Origin: Microbacteriaceae bacterium
Lineage (GTDB): Bacteria > Actinomycetota > Actinomycetes > Actinomycetales > Microbacteriaceae
Reading direction: 5' to 3'
Assembly (NCBI GenBank): GCA_018666065.1
Contig: JABJAO010000044.1
Location: 1-52,472 of the forward strand
Length of the DNA: 52,472 nucleotides
Both the position numbers and the translations under genes were made by a program. Under the pieces are notes generated by a model. That model worked only from the letters and a program-made list of their open reading frames with translations. It was not told the DNA's origin and made no database searches. This document shows, in pieces, positions 1-7,389 of this stretch; position 1 is the stretch's first letter; each line of letters starts with the position of its first letter.

Positions 1-92
1 ATGCGGCGGTGACGTTCAGATGTTTGTGACCCAGCGATGAGAACAACGAGGCAATCCGATTATTTCTCACGCAACAAATCTAACACTGTGAA

Positions 93-163
93 AATAGTTG
101 TAATTTTAAAAAAAAGAGGCTCAAACAAAACGATTTACGGGCGAGTGGATCCAACTAGGCTCC
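93..163 (+). repeat. Dispersed direct repeat, copy 1
   Basis: First of three related sequences at the left end. It starts with AATAGTTGTAATTT, runs through an A-rich middle, then has TACGGGCGAGTGGA and ends in TAGGCTCC. The distance from AATAG to the ACGGG block is 44 bases, the same as in copy 3. It ends just beside the stop codon of the minus-strand ORF at 170-424. No gene was recognised in bases 1-169 apart from this repeat. Its function is unknown. Confidence 0.6.
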
Positions 164-169
164 ACGAAA

Positions 170-424
170 CTATTTACTAATCAGGAGAAACGTTCCGACT
201 AGAGCAATCACTAGTCCTGAGCCACCTAAGAAGCTGTGTGCGTTGGATTGCCAGAGCAACGCCGCCCTTGCCACGAGATATTTGAATGGCGTCGCGTTCG
301 ATTTCGTAAAGCCGCTTATGGCCATCCACACACCGATTGCAATCATTGAGACCCACCAAAACATTCCACCAGGGTTCCGGGGAACGAAGAATCCTCTCTG
401 ATTAAGAACGGCATGTCGCAACAA
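170..424 (-). CDS. Small two-pass membrane protein, function unknown
   Basis: An 84-residue ORF that I do not recognise by family. Two hydrophobic stretches are visible: one starting at MFWWVSMIAIG (about residues 21-39) and one near the C-terminus (about 64-82, GLVIALVGTFLLIS). A two-pass inner-membrane peptide is therefore likely. An internal ATG at residue 21 (base 364) lies just before the first membrane segment and may be the true start, which would give about 64 residues. The gene sits between repeat copies 1 and 2 in AT-richer DNA and points left, away from the metallopeptidase gene. It could be a spurious ORF, but the clean membrane pattern argues for a real gene. Confidence 0.5.
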   Translation of the reverse strand: MLRHAVLNQRGFFVPRNPGGMFWWVSMIAIGVWMAISGFTKSNATPFKYLVARAALLWQSNAHSFLGGSGLVIALVGTFLLISK

Positions 425-443
425 TCGGGGTAAAAGGATGTCG

Positions 444-527
444 AATAGTTGTAATTTATAGTTGGAAAGACGAAAAAAAGGCCATCAAATAAACCGAAGT
501 ACGGGTGAGTGGAATTATCTAGGCCCC
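444..527 (+). repeat. Dispersed direct repeat, copy 2
   Basis: Second copy. It starts with AATAGTTGTAATTT, contains GTACGGGTGAGTGGA, and ends in TAGGCCCC. Relative to copies 1 and 3 it has 13 extra bases in the A-rich middle. It lies in the gap between two divergently oriented accessory genes (425-602). Apart from the repeat I see no recognisable promoter, RNA or other element in that gap. Confidence 0.6.
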
Positions 528-602
528 AGAATCTGATTTGCACTCTAAAACTCACTTCTTGGCTTGGGCCCTAAATCTGGCTAATGCTGATTTGCTGTGC
601 TC

Positions 603-2048
603 ATGAACGTGCGAGCTTCACTCTTTGCGCTGGCAATACCATTCGCACTGGCCCTTTCCTCGTGCTCGCCTTTAACCGAGCAGGTGGTGGGAATTCAAAA
701 CGACCTTGCAGAGTTACCGAGCCTTGAAACGCAGGAGCCCACGCGTTGGTTTGAGGTATCCGATTTGAGGGTTGATTCGGAGCTATGCAAATTTAAGGAT
801 CAAAGCCCCGGTTTCACGAGTCGAGACCCGTGGATGGACTTCACGTACTTTCCCAACATGCAGGCGGACCCCTATTCGCTTCCTAGTGTCGGTCAGGCGG
901 ACATAGCCCTCGTGTTTCTCGATTGGGAGGACATGGAGGGCTCCGACCAAGACCGTGAGTACTACCTGGAGCAAGCAGAGAGCATGGCTGATTGGTATCG
1001 CATGATCAGCCAGGAGAAGTATTCGGTCACATGGCACGTGAGTGATCAGTGGGGAAGGCTGCCTGGATCGTGGAGAGACATGAAGAGAGGGTCCCAAGAG
1101 TCAGACACAGAAGAAGATCCCGTTGCGAATCAAGAGGTTTTGGATCTGGCAGTATCCGTAACCGATGACTATTTCGACTACACGGACATCGACTACGTCA
1201 TTTTTGCGATTCCCCGGAGCGGAACGCTGACCGTAGAGGGCACGGAGGTTGGTGATGTTGTCTTCTATGCAGGCCTTCACGGCTTTGAATCTTTCATCCA
1301 TCCAAACCCTGACCCGAAAGCCACCTCGGTAAATACGGAAGAGGGTGCTATCGGAAACTGGGCTTTGGCGGGAACTACCTTTCAAGACACCCAGAACCGA
1401 AGCCCCGCCTGGGTGTTCTGGACTCATGAGATGGGCCACATGTTTGGCTATGTCTCACACTCTCCTCAACCAGGAGCGGAAGACAACGGTTCTGGTGGAC
1501 AGTACCTTTCTAATCCGATGACATCCGGTGGGATATTTGCCCACCAGTGGAATCCCGTGAGGGCGGTATCGGGCTGGACATCCTGGGTTGCAGGGTGGTT
1601 GGAAGATGATCAGGTTCACTGTGTTGACGCCGCGGATATCGAGGATGAGGTGTTTGCAGTGAATAATCGCCGCGAAGTCGGCGGAGCGACAAAGGCCGTC
1701 ATCATTCGAACCGGTGAAACCACGGGGCTTGTCATTGAATCCCGAGAGTGGGATCCACTCATCGATACTCCCTCTGCAAAAGGTGAGAGCGGCTTCTACG
1801 ACGGAATTTTCATGTATTACATCGATTCATCGAGACGAATCAGTGACATGAGCCTGATTCCGCTCATGCCACACGGGACGGGACAGGTATGGGATGACGA
1901 TCTTTGGCCAGGGCCAGCAACGTCCTCGGTGGACTCAATGTTCCAGGAGGGTGAGTCTGCTGAATATCGAGACTTCACAATCGAGGTATTGAGCTTGCAG
2001 GACGGCGTTGATTTTGTGCGGGTAAGCCGTCCCACAACAGGCGAATAG
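603..2048 (+). CDS. Secreted lipoprotein with metallopeptidase-like HExxH motif (M6/metzincin-like)
   Basis: A 481-residue protein if started at ATG 603; the ORF also allows GTG 597, and neither has a clear ribosome site. The N-terminus is a lipoprotein signal with lipobox LSSC (Cys21), so the protein is probably anchored on the outer face of the membrane. Residues 275-279 read HEMGH, followed by MFGYVSH, a zinc-peptidase site close to the metzincin/M6 pattern. Here the next His is one residue further on than the classical HExxHxxGxxH spacing. NPMTSGG downstream could be the Met-turn. The region around WVAGWL resembles the segment after the active site in M6 (immune inhibitor A-like) peptidases. 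Substrate unknown. Its stop codon lies inside repeat copy 3. A real coding gene is very likely; the peptidase assignment is by motif only. Confidence 0.75.
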   Translation: MNVRASLFALAIPFALALSSCSPLTEQVVGIQNDLAELPSLETQEPTRWFEVSDLRVDSELCKFKDQSPGFTSRDPWMDFTYFPNMQADPYSLPSVGQADIALVFLDWEDMEGSDQDREYYLEQAESMADWYRMISQEKYSVTWHVSDQWGRLPGSWRDMKRGSQESDTEEDPVANQEVLDLAVSVTDDYFDYTDIDYVIFAIPRSGTLTVEGTEVGDVVFYAGLHGFESFIHPNPDPKATSVNTEEGAIGNWALAGTTFQDTQNRSPAWVFWTHEMGHMFGYVSHSPQPGAEDNGSGGQYLSNPMTSGGIFAHQWNPVRAVSGWTSWVAGWLEDDQVHCVDAADIEDEVFAVNNRREVGGATKAVIIRTGETTGLVIESREWDPLIDTPSAKGESGFYDGIFMYYIDSSRRISDMSLIPLMPHGTGQVWDDDLWPGPATSSVDSMFQEGESAEYRDFTIEVLSLQDGVDFVRVSRPTTGE

Positions 2049-2114
2049 TGGCAATTTCGAAAAACAGTGCTTTGAAAAAGCCGACGTAGGGGTGAGTGGA
2101 GATTTTTTAGACCC
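2044..2114 (+). repeat. Dispersed direct repeat, copy 3
   Basis: Third copy: AATAGTGGCAATTT, an A-rich middle, GTAGGGGTGAGTGGA and TAGACCC. Spacing matches copy 1 (44 bases from AATAG to the GGG block). The first TAG in the repeat is the stop codon of the metallopeptidase-like gene, so the repeat begins right at the 3' end of that gene. A short GCTTT-GAA-AAAGC hairpin is present in this copy but is not conserved in the others. Confidence 0.6.
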
Positions 2115-2162
2115 ATGCGATTTCCACCCGCTATCGCTGCCCGCTGCAGGGAGGTTGGTAGT

Positions 2163-2187
2163 GTCGAAGTATGAGCGAGTGGAACTA
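2163..2187 (+). repeat. Possible degenerate partial copy of the dispersed repeat
   Basis: CGAAGTATGAGCGAGTGGAA resembles the core of copy 2 (CGAAGTACGGGTGAGTGGAA). Over 24 bases I count five differences, all transitions. It overlaps the start codon of the 82-aa ORF. The AATAG part is missing, so this may be chance. Confidence 0.3.
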
Positions 2188-2419
2188 CACGAAATGCACA
2201 AAACCTTTTGCTAGCGCGGAAGCTGCCGAGAGTTACATGGTGGAAAAAGACTTCGCCGGTTATGTTCTCGAACGCAGCGAGGGGTTTGCGGCGGCCTGTC
2301 CGGCGTATCCAGAGGGTTTTTACCCCGATGCCATGGTGGTAGGTGAGGTTGAGAACTCTTCTGGGGAGTTGCGATCAACCCAGGCCACTACCCTGGCCAC
2401 TTCCTGTTGCGAAGGTTAA
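2171..2419 (+). CDS. Hypothetical 82-aa protein
   Basis: A small soluble-looking protein beginning MSEWNYTKC that I do not recognise. It is acidic, contains five cysteines (two as a CC pair near the C-terminus) and a PAYPEGFYPDAM segment, and has no signal peptide or membrane segment. The start codon falls inside a sequence resembling the core of the repeat family (CGAAGTA, then GCGAGTGGAA), so its first codons may derive from a degenerate repeat copy. There is no strong ribosome site, although a GGGAGG lies about 20 bases upstream. It lies 83 bases before a DUF4287 gene on the same strand. It may be real, but the evidence is limited to ORF length and amino-acid composition. Confidence 0.45.
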   Translation: MSEWNYTKCTKPFASAEAAESYMVEKDFAGYVLERSEGFAAACPAYPEGFYPDAMVVGEVENSSGELRSTQATTLATSCCEG

Positions 2420-2502
2420 ATGGGCACGAAAATCCCCGTTAGCCCCGAGTGCTCAGTTTCCTACTTTCCCTCGAAGAAGCCGATGGCGGTAGCGTGCCAG
2501 TC

Positions 2503-2727
2503 ATGAACGACACGGTGCGCGGCCCCCAGAGCTACTTCCCCTCTATTGAGGCGACTTACGGGAAACCGGTTGAGCACTGGTTCAGCGTGTTAGAGGGCCA
2601 CAAGGACAAAGCCCATATGGAGATGGTTGCGGAGCTGAAAACTGCTCACGGTCTTGGGCACGGGCACGGGCGCGGGCACGCAAACGCACTCGTGGCGTAT
2701 TTCCGAGCACAGACCCCGACGAGCTAA
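2503..2727 (+). CDS. DUF4287 domain-containing protein
   Basis: The ORF track extends to 2449, but ATG 2503 (MNDTVRGPQSYF) begins exactly at the conserved start of DUF4287, giving 74 residues. The family pattern is visible: GPQSYFPSIE, then HMEMVAELKTAHGLGHGH, then HANALVAYF. DUF4287 proteins are small cytosolic proteins of unknown function. The usual HGLGHGHANA motif is expanded here by four residues (GHGHGRGH), matching a tandem GGGCAC hexamer in the DNA. The stop codon shares bases with the stop of the convergent LysE gene (CTAA). Confidence 0.85.
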   Translation: MNDTVRGPQSYFPSIEATYGKPVEHWFSVLEGHKDKAHMEMVAELKTAHGLGHGHGRGHANALVAYFRAQTPTS

Positions 2728-3353
2728 ACGCCAGCGGCCAACACAATCGCGAGCAGAACAAACACCGCGGCGACCGAAAATTCCATTGCGATTGCCACTG
2801 CGGGTCTCATGAAGAACCCCCGCGCGGCGCTCGCCGCATGAATGAGCGGAATAAGCCACGCGATCGTGACCAGCAGAAAAGTCACGCTGAGCAGCGTCAG
2901 TTGCCAGATAGCGCTTTCGGCCACTCCCAGGAACTGCGGGAAGAACGCCAGATAGAAAATCAGGACTTTGGGGTTTGTGACATTGGTAATCATGGACACC
3001 CGGAACGGTCGGTCGGAAGAGGGGCCCGTAGATGGCGTGGATGCTTCAGACGAGCGCATCAGCCCAACACCCGTTGTGATACTCATCACCGCGAGCATCA
3101 GTAACACCGCAATTCCGACAAGTTTCACGACATCGAGCGCGAAAGGAACCTGCGAGATCAGAATCCCCATGCCGGAGATCAACAGGAGTGAGACCACAGA
3201 CAGCCCGGCAAGAATTCCCACCATGGCTAGATAACCGGCTCGGGGGCCACCTCGAATCGCAAAGCGCAGCAGCAAGAGCGTGTCTGCTCCAGGAGAGAGG
3301 ATGACGACGAGCGAGGCGAGCACAAAAGGCAGAAGAACACTGGTATCGACCAC
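2724..3353 (-). CDS. LysE/RhtB family amino-acid exporter
   Basis: An integral-membrane exporter of about 209 residues, the normal length for LysE/RhtB proteins. These export amino acids or derivatives from the cytoplasm. The N-terminus (LLPFVLASLVVILSPGADTLLLLR) carries the family's SPGPD-like signature, here SPGAD. The segment FRVSMITNVTNPKVLIFYLAFFPQF is the second hallmark. About six hydrophobic segments are present. I prefer GTG 3353 over the longer ORF start at 3377, because GAGGAAAGGA lies 5 bases upstream of it and family members start just before DTS. The gene diverges from an EamA transporter. The substrate cannot be deduced. Confidence 0.88.
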   Translation of the reverse strand: MVDTSVLLPFVLASLVVILSPGADTLLLLRFAIRGGPRAGYLAMVGILAGLSVVSLLLISGMGILISQVPFALDVVKLVGIAVLLMLAVMSITTGVGLMRSSEASTPSTGPSSDRPFRVSMITNVTNPKVLIFYLAFFPQFLGVAESAIWQLTLLSVTFLLVTIAWLIPLIHAASAARGFFMRPAVAIAMEFSVAAVFVLLAIVLAAGV

Positions 3354-3468
3354 CGGCGTCCTTTCCTCAGCAGGCACAGTCTAGGGCGCAAAAAGCAGCA
3401 TTCGACGTGCGAAAAACGCTGGATTTTGGGCGGTCAAGTATGCCCACTTTCTCTACTACGCTGACCTG

Positions 3469-4389
3469 GTGCCTAGAAAAGCGTTGTTCCTCTTCCTCTC
3501 CGTCGGAGTCATTTGGGGAACCCCGTATTTCTTCATCGCTATTGCGGTCGAGCACTTCCAAACTCCCAGCATCGTGTTCCTTCGGGTGCTATTGGGAGCC
3601 ATGATTTTGCTGCCCATCGCTATTGCACGAGGAATGATGAGGGCCACGCTCAAAGCATGGCCAGCGGTCCTGGCTTTTGCGGTTCTGGAGATGGTCGGCC
3701 CCTGGTTTCTCATAACTGAGGCTGAGCGCACGATCAGTTCCAGCCTGGCTGGCCTGCTGATTACGACGGTTCCCTTCATCGCGGCGTTCTTAGTCGGTTT
3801 ACTCGGCGATAAATCGGCGTGGCATCCCGTGACCGTATTGGGTCTGGTTCTCGGGTTCGCCGGAGTTGTCTCGTTGGTAGGGATCGACGTGTTTTCTGGG
3901 GACTTGGTCCTCACCCCAGTTCTCATGATGCTGGCTGCAGCCGTGGGGTACGCGATTGCCCCGATTATTGCCAACCGCATGCCCGCAGAGGTACCGACCC
4001 TGGGGGTTATCGCTGTTTCCCTCACGATGGTGTCCTTTATCTATGTACCCTTCGCTGCGGTGAGCCTTCCCCAGGACATTGCTGCCAGACCAAGTCTCGA
4101 GGCGTGGGCTTCTGTAATCATTCTGGGAGCAGTGTGTTCTGCGCTCGCGTTCGTGATTTTCTTTGCGCTCATCCGTGAAGTTGGGCCCGCCCGAGCGAGC
4201 TTGATTACCTACGTGAATTTGGCTGTCGCGGCGCTGCTGGGCGTGGTTTTCCTCGGGGAGACTGTGACCACGGGAATCCTCATTGGGCTACCTCTTGTGG
4301 CGGTGGGTAGCTATTTGGCAAGTCAAGCCAGGCAGGCTTACGTGCGCAAAGGACTGCGACAGGGCCAGGAAATTCCAGAGACGCTGTAG
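3469..4389 (+). CDS. DMT superfamily (EamA) transporter
   Basis: A 306-residue membrane protein starting with GTG (VPRKALFLFLSVGVIWGTPYFF). It has about ten transmembrane segments in two EamA repeats: one from about residue 5 to 135, starting with the typical WGTPYFFIAIAVE helix, and a second from about 150 to 285. EamA proteins move small metabolites across the inner membrane, and the substrate here is unknown. The 91-base gap to the divergent LysE gene must hold both promoters. The start has only a weak ribosome site. It converges on the membrane protein at 4394 with a 4-base gap. Confidence 0.88.
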   Translation: MPRKALFLFLSVGVIWGTPYFFIAIAVEHFQTPSIVFLRVLLGAMILLPIAIARGMMRATLKAWPAVLAFAVLEMVGPWFLITEAERTISSSLAGLLITTVPFIAAFLVGLLGDKSAWHPVTVLGLVLGFAGVVSLVGIDVFSGDLVLTPVLMMLAAAVGYAIAPIIANRMPAEVPTLGVIAVSLTMVSFIYVPFAAVSLPQDIAARPSLEAWASVIILGAVCSALAFVIFFALIREVGPARASLITYVNLAVAALLGVVFLGETVTTGILIGLPLVAVGSYLASQARQAYVRKGLRQGQEIPETL

Positions 4390-4393
4390 GTGG

Positions 4394-5383
4394 CTACCGA
4401 GCGCGGTGGCGCTCCGTCATGGTCGCGTATAACCCGATCGTAACCAGCAAGATCAGCACCACAGCGGGCGCAAAGTCTCCGACAACCCAGTTGAGGGAGA
4501 TCGGCAGGACCTCCCACCCGGCGTAGTCGAAGTTGTAGTCGCGGAGCTCCTCGAACGACCCGATGCCAAACACAAACGCCATCACGGACACCACCGCGCC
4601 AAAAACAATCGACAAGACAAAGTTGAGGTTCCACGCTCCACTTGCCCACGCCGTTCGTGGTTTAGCAGGAGCAGGTTTTTCCGCCTTAGCCATTCGCGCG
4701 TAGTGGGTGCCGAGGATAATTCCGGCGGCAATAATCACCTGAATAATGACCCACACCCAGGCCTCAAGGGAGGTTCCTGTGACGTCGTACACAACTAAGC
4801 CGAAAATAACGGCGATGGCAGCCGCGATGATGGGAATTGCATACCCCAACCCCAGGGCCTTTTGTCGCGGATCGAGCCCCTTCTTGCTGGCGGAGCGGTC
4901 CTCGGTTTTGTCATCGCGAAAGACGAACGCGAGGAGCAACACCGTGACCACCAGGGCCGTGGCCAAAAGGATCGGCAGGTAGACACCGACGAGTCGCTCA
5001 AGGAGTGATCCCTCTGCTGTGGAGCCACCGAAAGCTCCAAAGAAGTTCGCCAAGGCGAAGATCGCCCCCCCGGCCAGCGCAATGATGACAGTCAGGTTGC
5101 CAAAACGGTAGGCGGCAAGCGTCAGCCCGTCCTCGGAATCGTTGCGTGCCCGCTGGGCGCCAGAGGTCTTCAGGCCACTGAGCGCTGCCAGTGCAAAAGC
5201 TGCAATCCCGGCTAAGTACAGGAAGGTTGAGGGTCGAACAATCGGCCCATCACTTATCCACGCACCACCTGCGTCATACTCCGGCTGCACATACAGGTTG
5301 GACCACGCGGCAAACATAAAGAAAGCCCACGCGATGACCAATCCGACGAGGGGTGTGAGGATGGCGCGCTGTGAGAGTCCCAT
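4394..5383 (-). CDS. Multi-pass membrane protein, function unknown
   Basis: A 329-residue protein with about eight hydrophobic segments, for example AILTPLVGLVIAWAFFMFAAW at 7-27, FLYLAGIAAFALAALSGL and FAPAVVLILLVTIGLYA near the C-terminus. A charged cytoplasmic loop (RDDKTEDRSASKKGLDPRQK) divides it in half. I recognise no catalytic motif or named family. It lies 9 bases after the IclR gene on the same strand, so the two are probably co-transcribed. Confidence 0.75.
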   Translation of the reverse strand: MGLSQRAILTPLVGLVIAWAFFMFAAWSNLYVQPEYDAGGAWISDGPIVRPSTFLYLAGIAAFALAALSGLKTSGAQRARNDSEDGLTLAAYRFGNLTVIIALAGGAIFALANFFGAFGGSTAEGSLLERLVGVYLPILLATALVVTVLLLAFVFRDDKTEDRSASKKGLDPRQKALGLGYAIPIIAAAIAVIFGLVVYDVTGTSLEAWVWVIIQVIIAAGIILGTHYARMAKAEKPAPAKPRTAWASGAWNLNFVLSIVFGAVVSVMAFVFGIGSFEELRDYNFDYAGWEVLPISLNWVVGDFAPAVVLILLVTIGLYATMTERHRAR

Positions 5384-5392
5384 GGTGCGAGT

Positions 5393-6256
5393 CTAGGACT
5401 GAGGCCGCCAGCCAAGCTCCCACGACAGGGCCTCTGCTGATTCCCTCACGAGACCCCCCAAAGCTTGGTAGCGGTCTTTGATTCTGTCTTTTCTCGCTCC
5501 CACCGCAATGGCTCCCACGACAAGACCGAAGCTATTGCGCAACGGTGCCGCCGCATCAACGATCGTGGGGGTGAGCTCCCCATCAGAGATGGCATATCCA
5601 CGCCGCCGGGTTGTTTTCACGGTTTTCTCGAGGCGCTCGAGCGACTGAATAGTCCCCGGATTTTTTCGCAGGCGCTTCAAACGAGCAGGCTCAGGAGGTC
5701 TTTCCGCCTGCAAAACACTGGGAACATCGCGTGCCTCCCCGTGTTCTCCCCACCACGCAGCGAGCTCATCCTCGGTAAATGTCGCCAATATCGCTCTCCC
5801 GGATGCAGTCTTGAGTGCTGGGATAGATACGCCATCGAAGCTATCGTCACGCTCGGGATGCTGGGCAAGTTCTGTATGAACGGTCATGATGGCACCGCCG
5901 CGGAGCACTGTCAGGTGGGCAGATTCTTCTGCTCGCGCCATCAGATCAAGCAAAGTGGGGCGGGCGAGCAACGCTAAGTGAGCCTCTTGGGTGCGCATAG
6001 CGAGCGCGTAGAGGTGGTGACCCAGTGTGTACCGTTTGGTCGACCTGTCTCGATTGAGCAAACCGGCGCGAAGCAGTGTTTGGCACACCCGAGAGACTTG
6101 GCCCTTATCGCGGGTAAGCAAATGGGAAATTTGTTGAACGCCGTAGCCGCCATCCTCCCAGGCGCCTCGGGTTCCCAGAAGCTCGAGAACTTCCAGGTCG
6201 CGGGCGAGACCCGAGGTATGAGTACTCATCTCCCCAGGGTAGGAGATTGTTGACAT
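5393..6256 (-). CDS. IclR family transcriptional regulator
   Basis: A DNA-binding regulator with an N-terminal winged helix-turn-helix (about residues 12-75, containing VQQISHLLTRDKGQVSRVCQTLL) and a C-terminal IclR effector-binding domain (about 95-280, containing ALKTASGRAILATF and GYAISDGELTPTIVDAAAPL). ATG 6256 gives 287 residues. ATG 6229 (MSTHTSGLARDLEVLELL) gives 278 and fits the family's usual N-terminus better. The upstream TATATG could then be a promoter -10 rather than coding. It is divergent from the osmoprotectant transporter operon, a layout that often means local control, but the ligand is not evident. Confidence 0.88.
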   Translation of the reverse strand: MSTISYPGEMSTHTSGLARDLEVLELLGTRGAWEDGGYGVQQISHLLTRDKGQVSRVCQTLLRAGLLNRDRSTKRYTLGHHLYALAMRTQEAHLALLARPTLLDLMARAEESAHLTVLRGGAIMTVHTELAQHPERDDSFDGVSIPALKTASGRAILATFTEDELAAWWGEHGEARDVPSVLQAERPPEPARLKRLRKNPGTIQSLERLEKTVKTTRRRGYAISDGELTPTIVDAAAPLRNSFGLVVGAIAVGARKDRIKDRYQALGGLVRESAEALSWELGWRPQS

Positions 6257-6276
6257 ATAGACAACTCAGTTAGCCA

Positions 6277-6305
6277 TTGGCAGGTGGCTTCCCTACGGTA
6301 GAAAT
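6277..6305 (+). promoter_or_regulatory. Putative promoter of osmoprotectant transporter operon
   Basis: TTGGCA (6277-6282) and TAGAAAT (6299-6305) are separated by 16 bases and lie about 10 bases before the AGAGGAGG ribosome site of the substrate-binding-protein gene. A perfect TTGACA also occurs at 6250-6255, with no good -10 at the right distance. By consensus similarity only. Confidence 0.35.
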
Positions 6306-6334
6306 ATCGAAACTAGAGGAGGAATGCCGAACTA

Positions 6335-7327
6335 ATGAAGAAATCGCTAAGAAATGTGATGGCCCTTGTGGGCGCTTCAGCACTATTTGCAGTCGCCGGG
6401 TGTGCAGCAGAAGCCGAGGACACAACCTCAGATGCTCCTGACATGTCCGCCGAAGAAATGGCCAGTGGCCTGGCGCAATATGACCTTTCTGGAATTGACA
6501 TTGCCGTGGGATCGAAAGATTTTGACGAGCAATTGATTCTGGGAAAAATGATGGTCGCCGCTTTTGAAGAAGCAGGTGCCACCGTTGATGACAAGGTCGA
6601 TCTGGGTGGAACCAACATCGCTCGTGCGGCGTTGGAGTCCGGTGACATTGACATTTACATGGAATACAACGGGACCGGGTGGACTGTTCACCTTGGCCAA
6701 GAGGACCCCAGCTTTGACTCTGATGAGTTGACCACGGGCGTTCGCGAGATGGATCTCGAAGAAAACGGCATTGTGTGGGTGGGTCGATCCCCCTTCAACA
6801 ACACCTATGGCTTCGCATCCTCTCCCGCTGTTACCGAAGCCAACGGCGGAGCATTCTCGCTCCAGACCATGATGGAGTACGTCCGGGATAACCCTGAGGC
6901 GACTGTCTGCATGGAGTCTGAGTTCCCGTCGCGTCCCGATGGACTGATCCTGACCGAGACTGCAACCGGAATCACGCTTCCTGTTGACCAGCAGCTCATT
7001 TTGGACACGGGAATCATCTATACCGAGACCGCATCGGATAACTGCGACTTTGGCGAGGTGTTCACCACTGATGGTCGTATTCCAGCTCTCAACTTGACTC
7101 TGGTCAACGATCCAGGCGTCAACATTCTCTACAACGTGTCGGGGACGATTCGTGAAGAGAAGTACAACGAGGCTCCTGACGCCTTTGATGGAATCATCAA
7201 CGACGTCCTTGCTCCCCTCGATGAGGTGCGCATGGCAGGACTCAACGCGCTTGTCTCTGCAGAGGGACAAGATCCAGCCGACGTTGCTAGGGCATTCCTT
7301 GTTGAGGAAGGCCTTATCTCCGGCTAG
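6335..7327 (+). CDS. Osmoprotectant (glycine betaine/choline-type) ABC transporter substrate-binding lipoprotein
   Basis: A 330-residue lipoprotein of the ProX/OpuCC (OpuAC) family. The signal peptide ends in the lipobox VAGC (Cys23). The mature part contains typical ProX elements: IAVGSKDFDEQLILGKMM (about residues 55-72), the GGTNIARAALESGDIDIYMEYNGTGW segment, and ALN(L)TLVND late in the protein. It captures quaternary-amine osmolytes outside the membrane and hands them to the permeases encoded next. ATG 6335 is preceded by AGAGGAGG at 12 bases, with a 3-codon ATG-CCG-AAC-TAA between them. First gene of a four-gene operon. Substrate by family only. Confidence 0.92.
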   Translation: MKKSLRNVMALVGASALFAVAGCAAEAEDTTSDAPDMSAEEMASGLAQYDLSGIDIAVGSKDFDEQLILGKMMVAAFEEAGATVDDKVDLGGTNIARAALESGDIDIYMEYNGTGWTVHLGQEDPSFDSDELTTGVREMDLEENGIVWVGRSPFNNTYGFASSPAVTEANGGAFSLQTMMEYVRDNPEATVCMESEFPSRPDGLILTETATGITLPVDQQLILDTGIIYTETASDNCDFGEVFTTDGRIPALNLTLVNDPGVNILYNVSGTIREEKYNEAPDAFDGIINDVLAPLDEVRMAGLNALVSAEGQDPADVARAFLVEEGLISG

Positions 7328-7336
7328 TTCGATGGT

Positions 7337-7367
7337 CAGTGACCGGGGGCAAAGCCCTCGGTCACTG
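7337..7367 (+). promoter_or_regulatory. 14-bp intercistronic hairpin in transporter operon
   Basis: CAGTGACCGGGGGC and GCCCTCGGTCACTG pair over 14 positions (one G-T) around an AAA loop. It lies between the binding-protein stop and the first permease. No T-run follows, so it is probably an RNA-stabilising or attenuating stem rather than a full terminator. Such stems fit greater expression of the binding protein than of the membrane parts (inference). Confidence 0.7.
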
Positions 7368-7389
7368 CACCGAACAGCAAGGATTACCG

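Noticed and set aside
93-2114. Repeats as integron attC sites
   Set aside because: I looked for paired RYYYAAC and GTTRRRY core sites and for conserved imperfect palindromy. An RYYYAAC-like ATCCAAC occurs only in copy 1, no GTTRRRY partner was found, and the hairpin in copy 3 is not conserved. No integrase is visible.
6428-7270. 280-aa minus-strand ORF opposite the ProX-like gene
   Set aside because: Antisense shadow; composition and lack of motifs argue against a gene.
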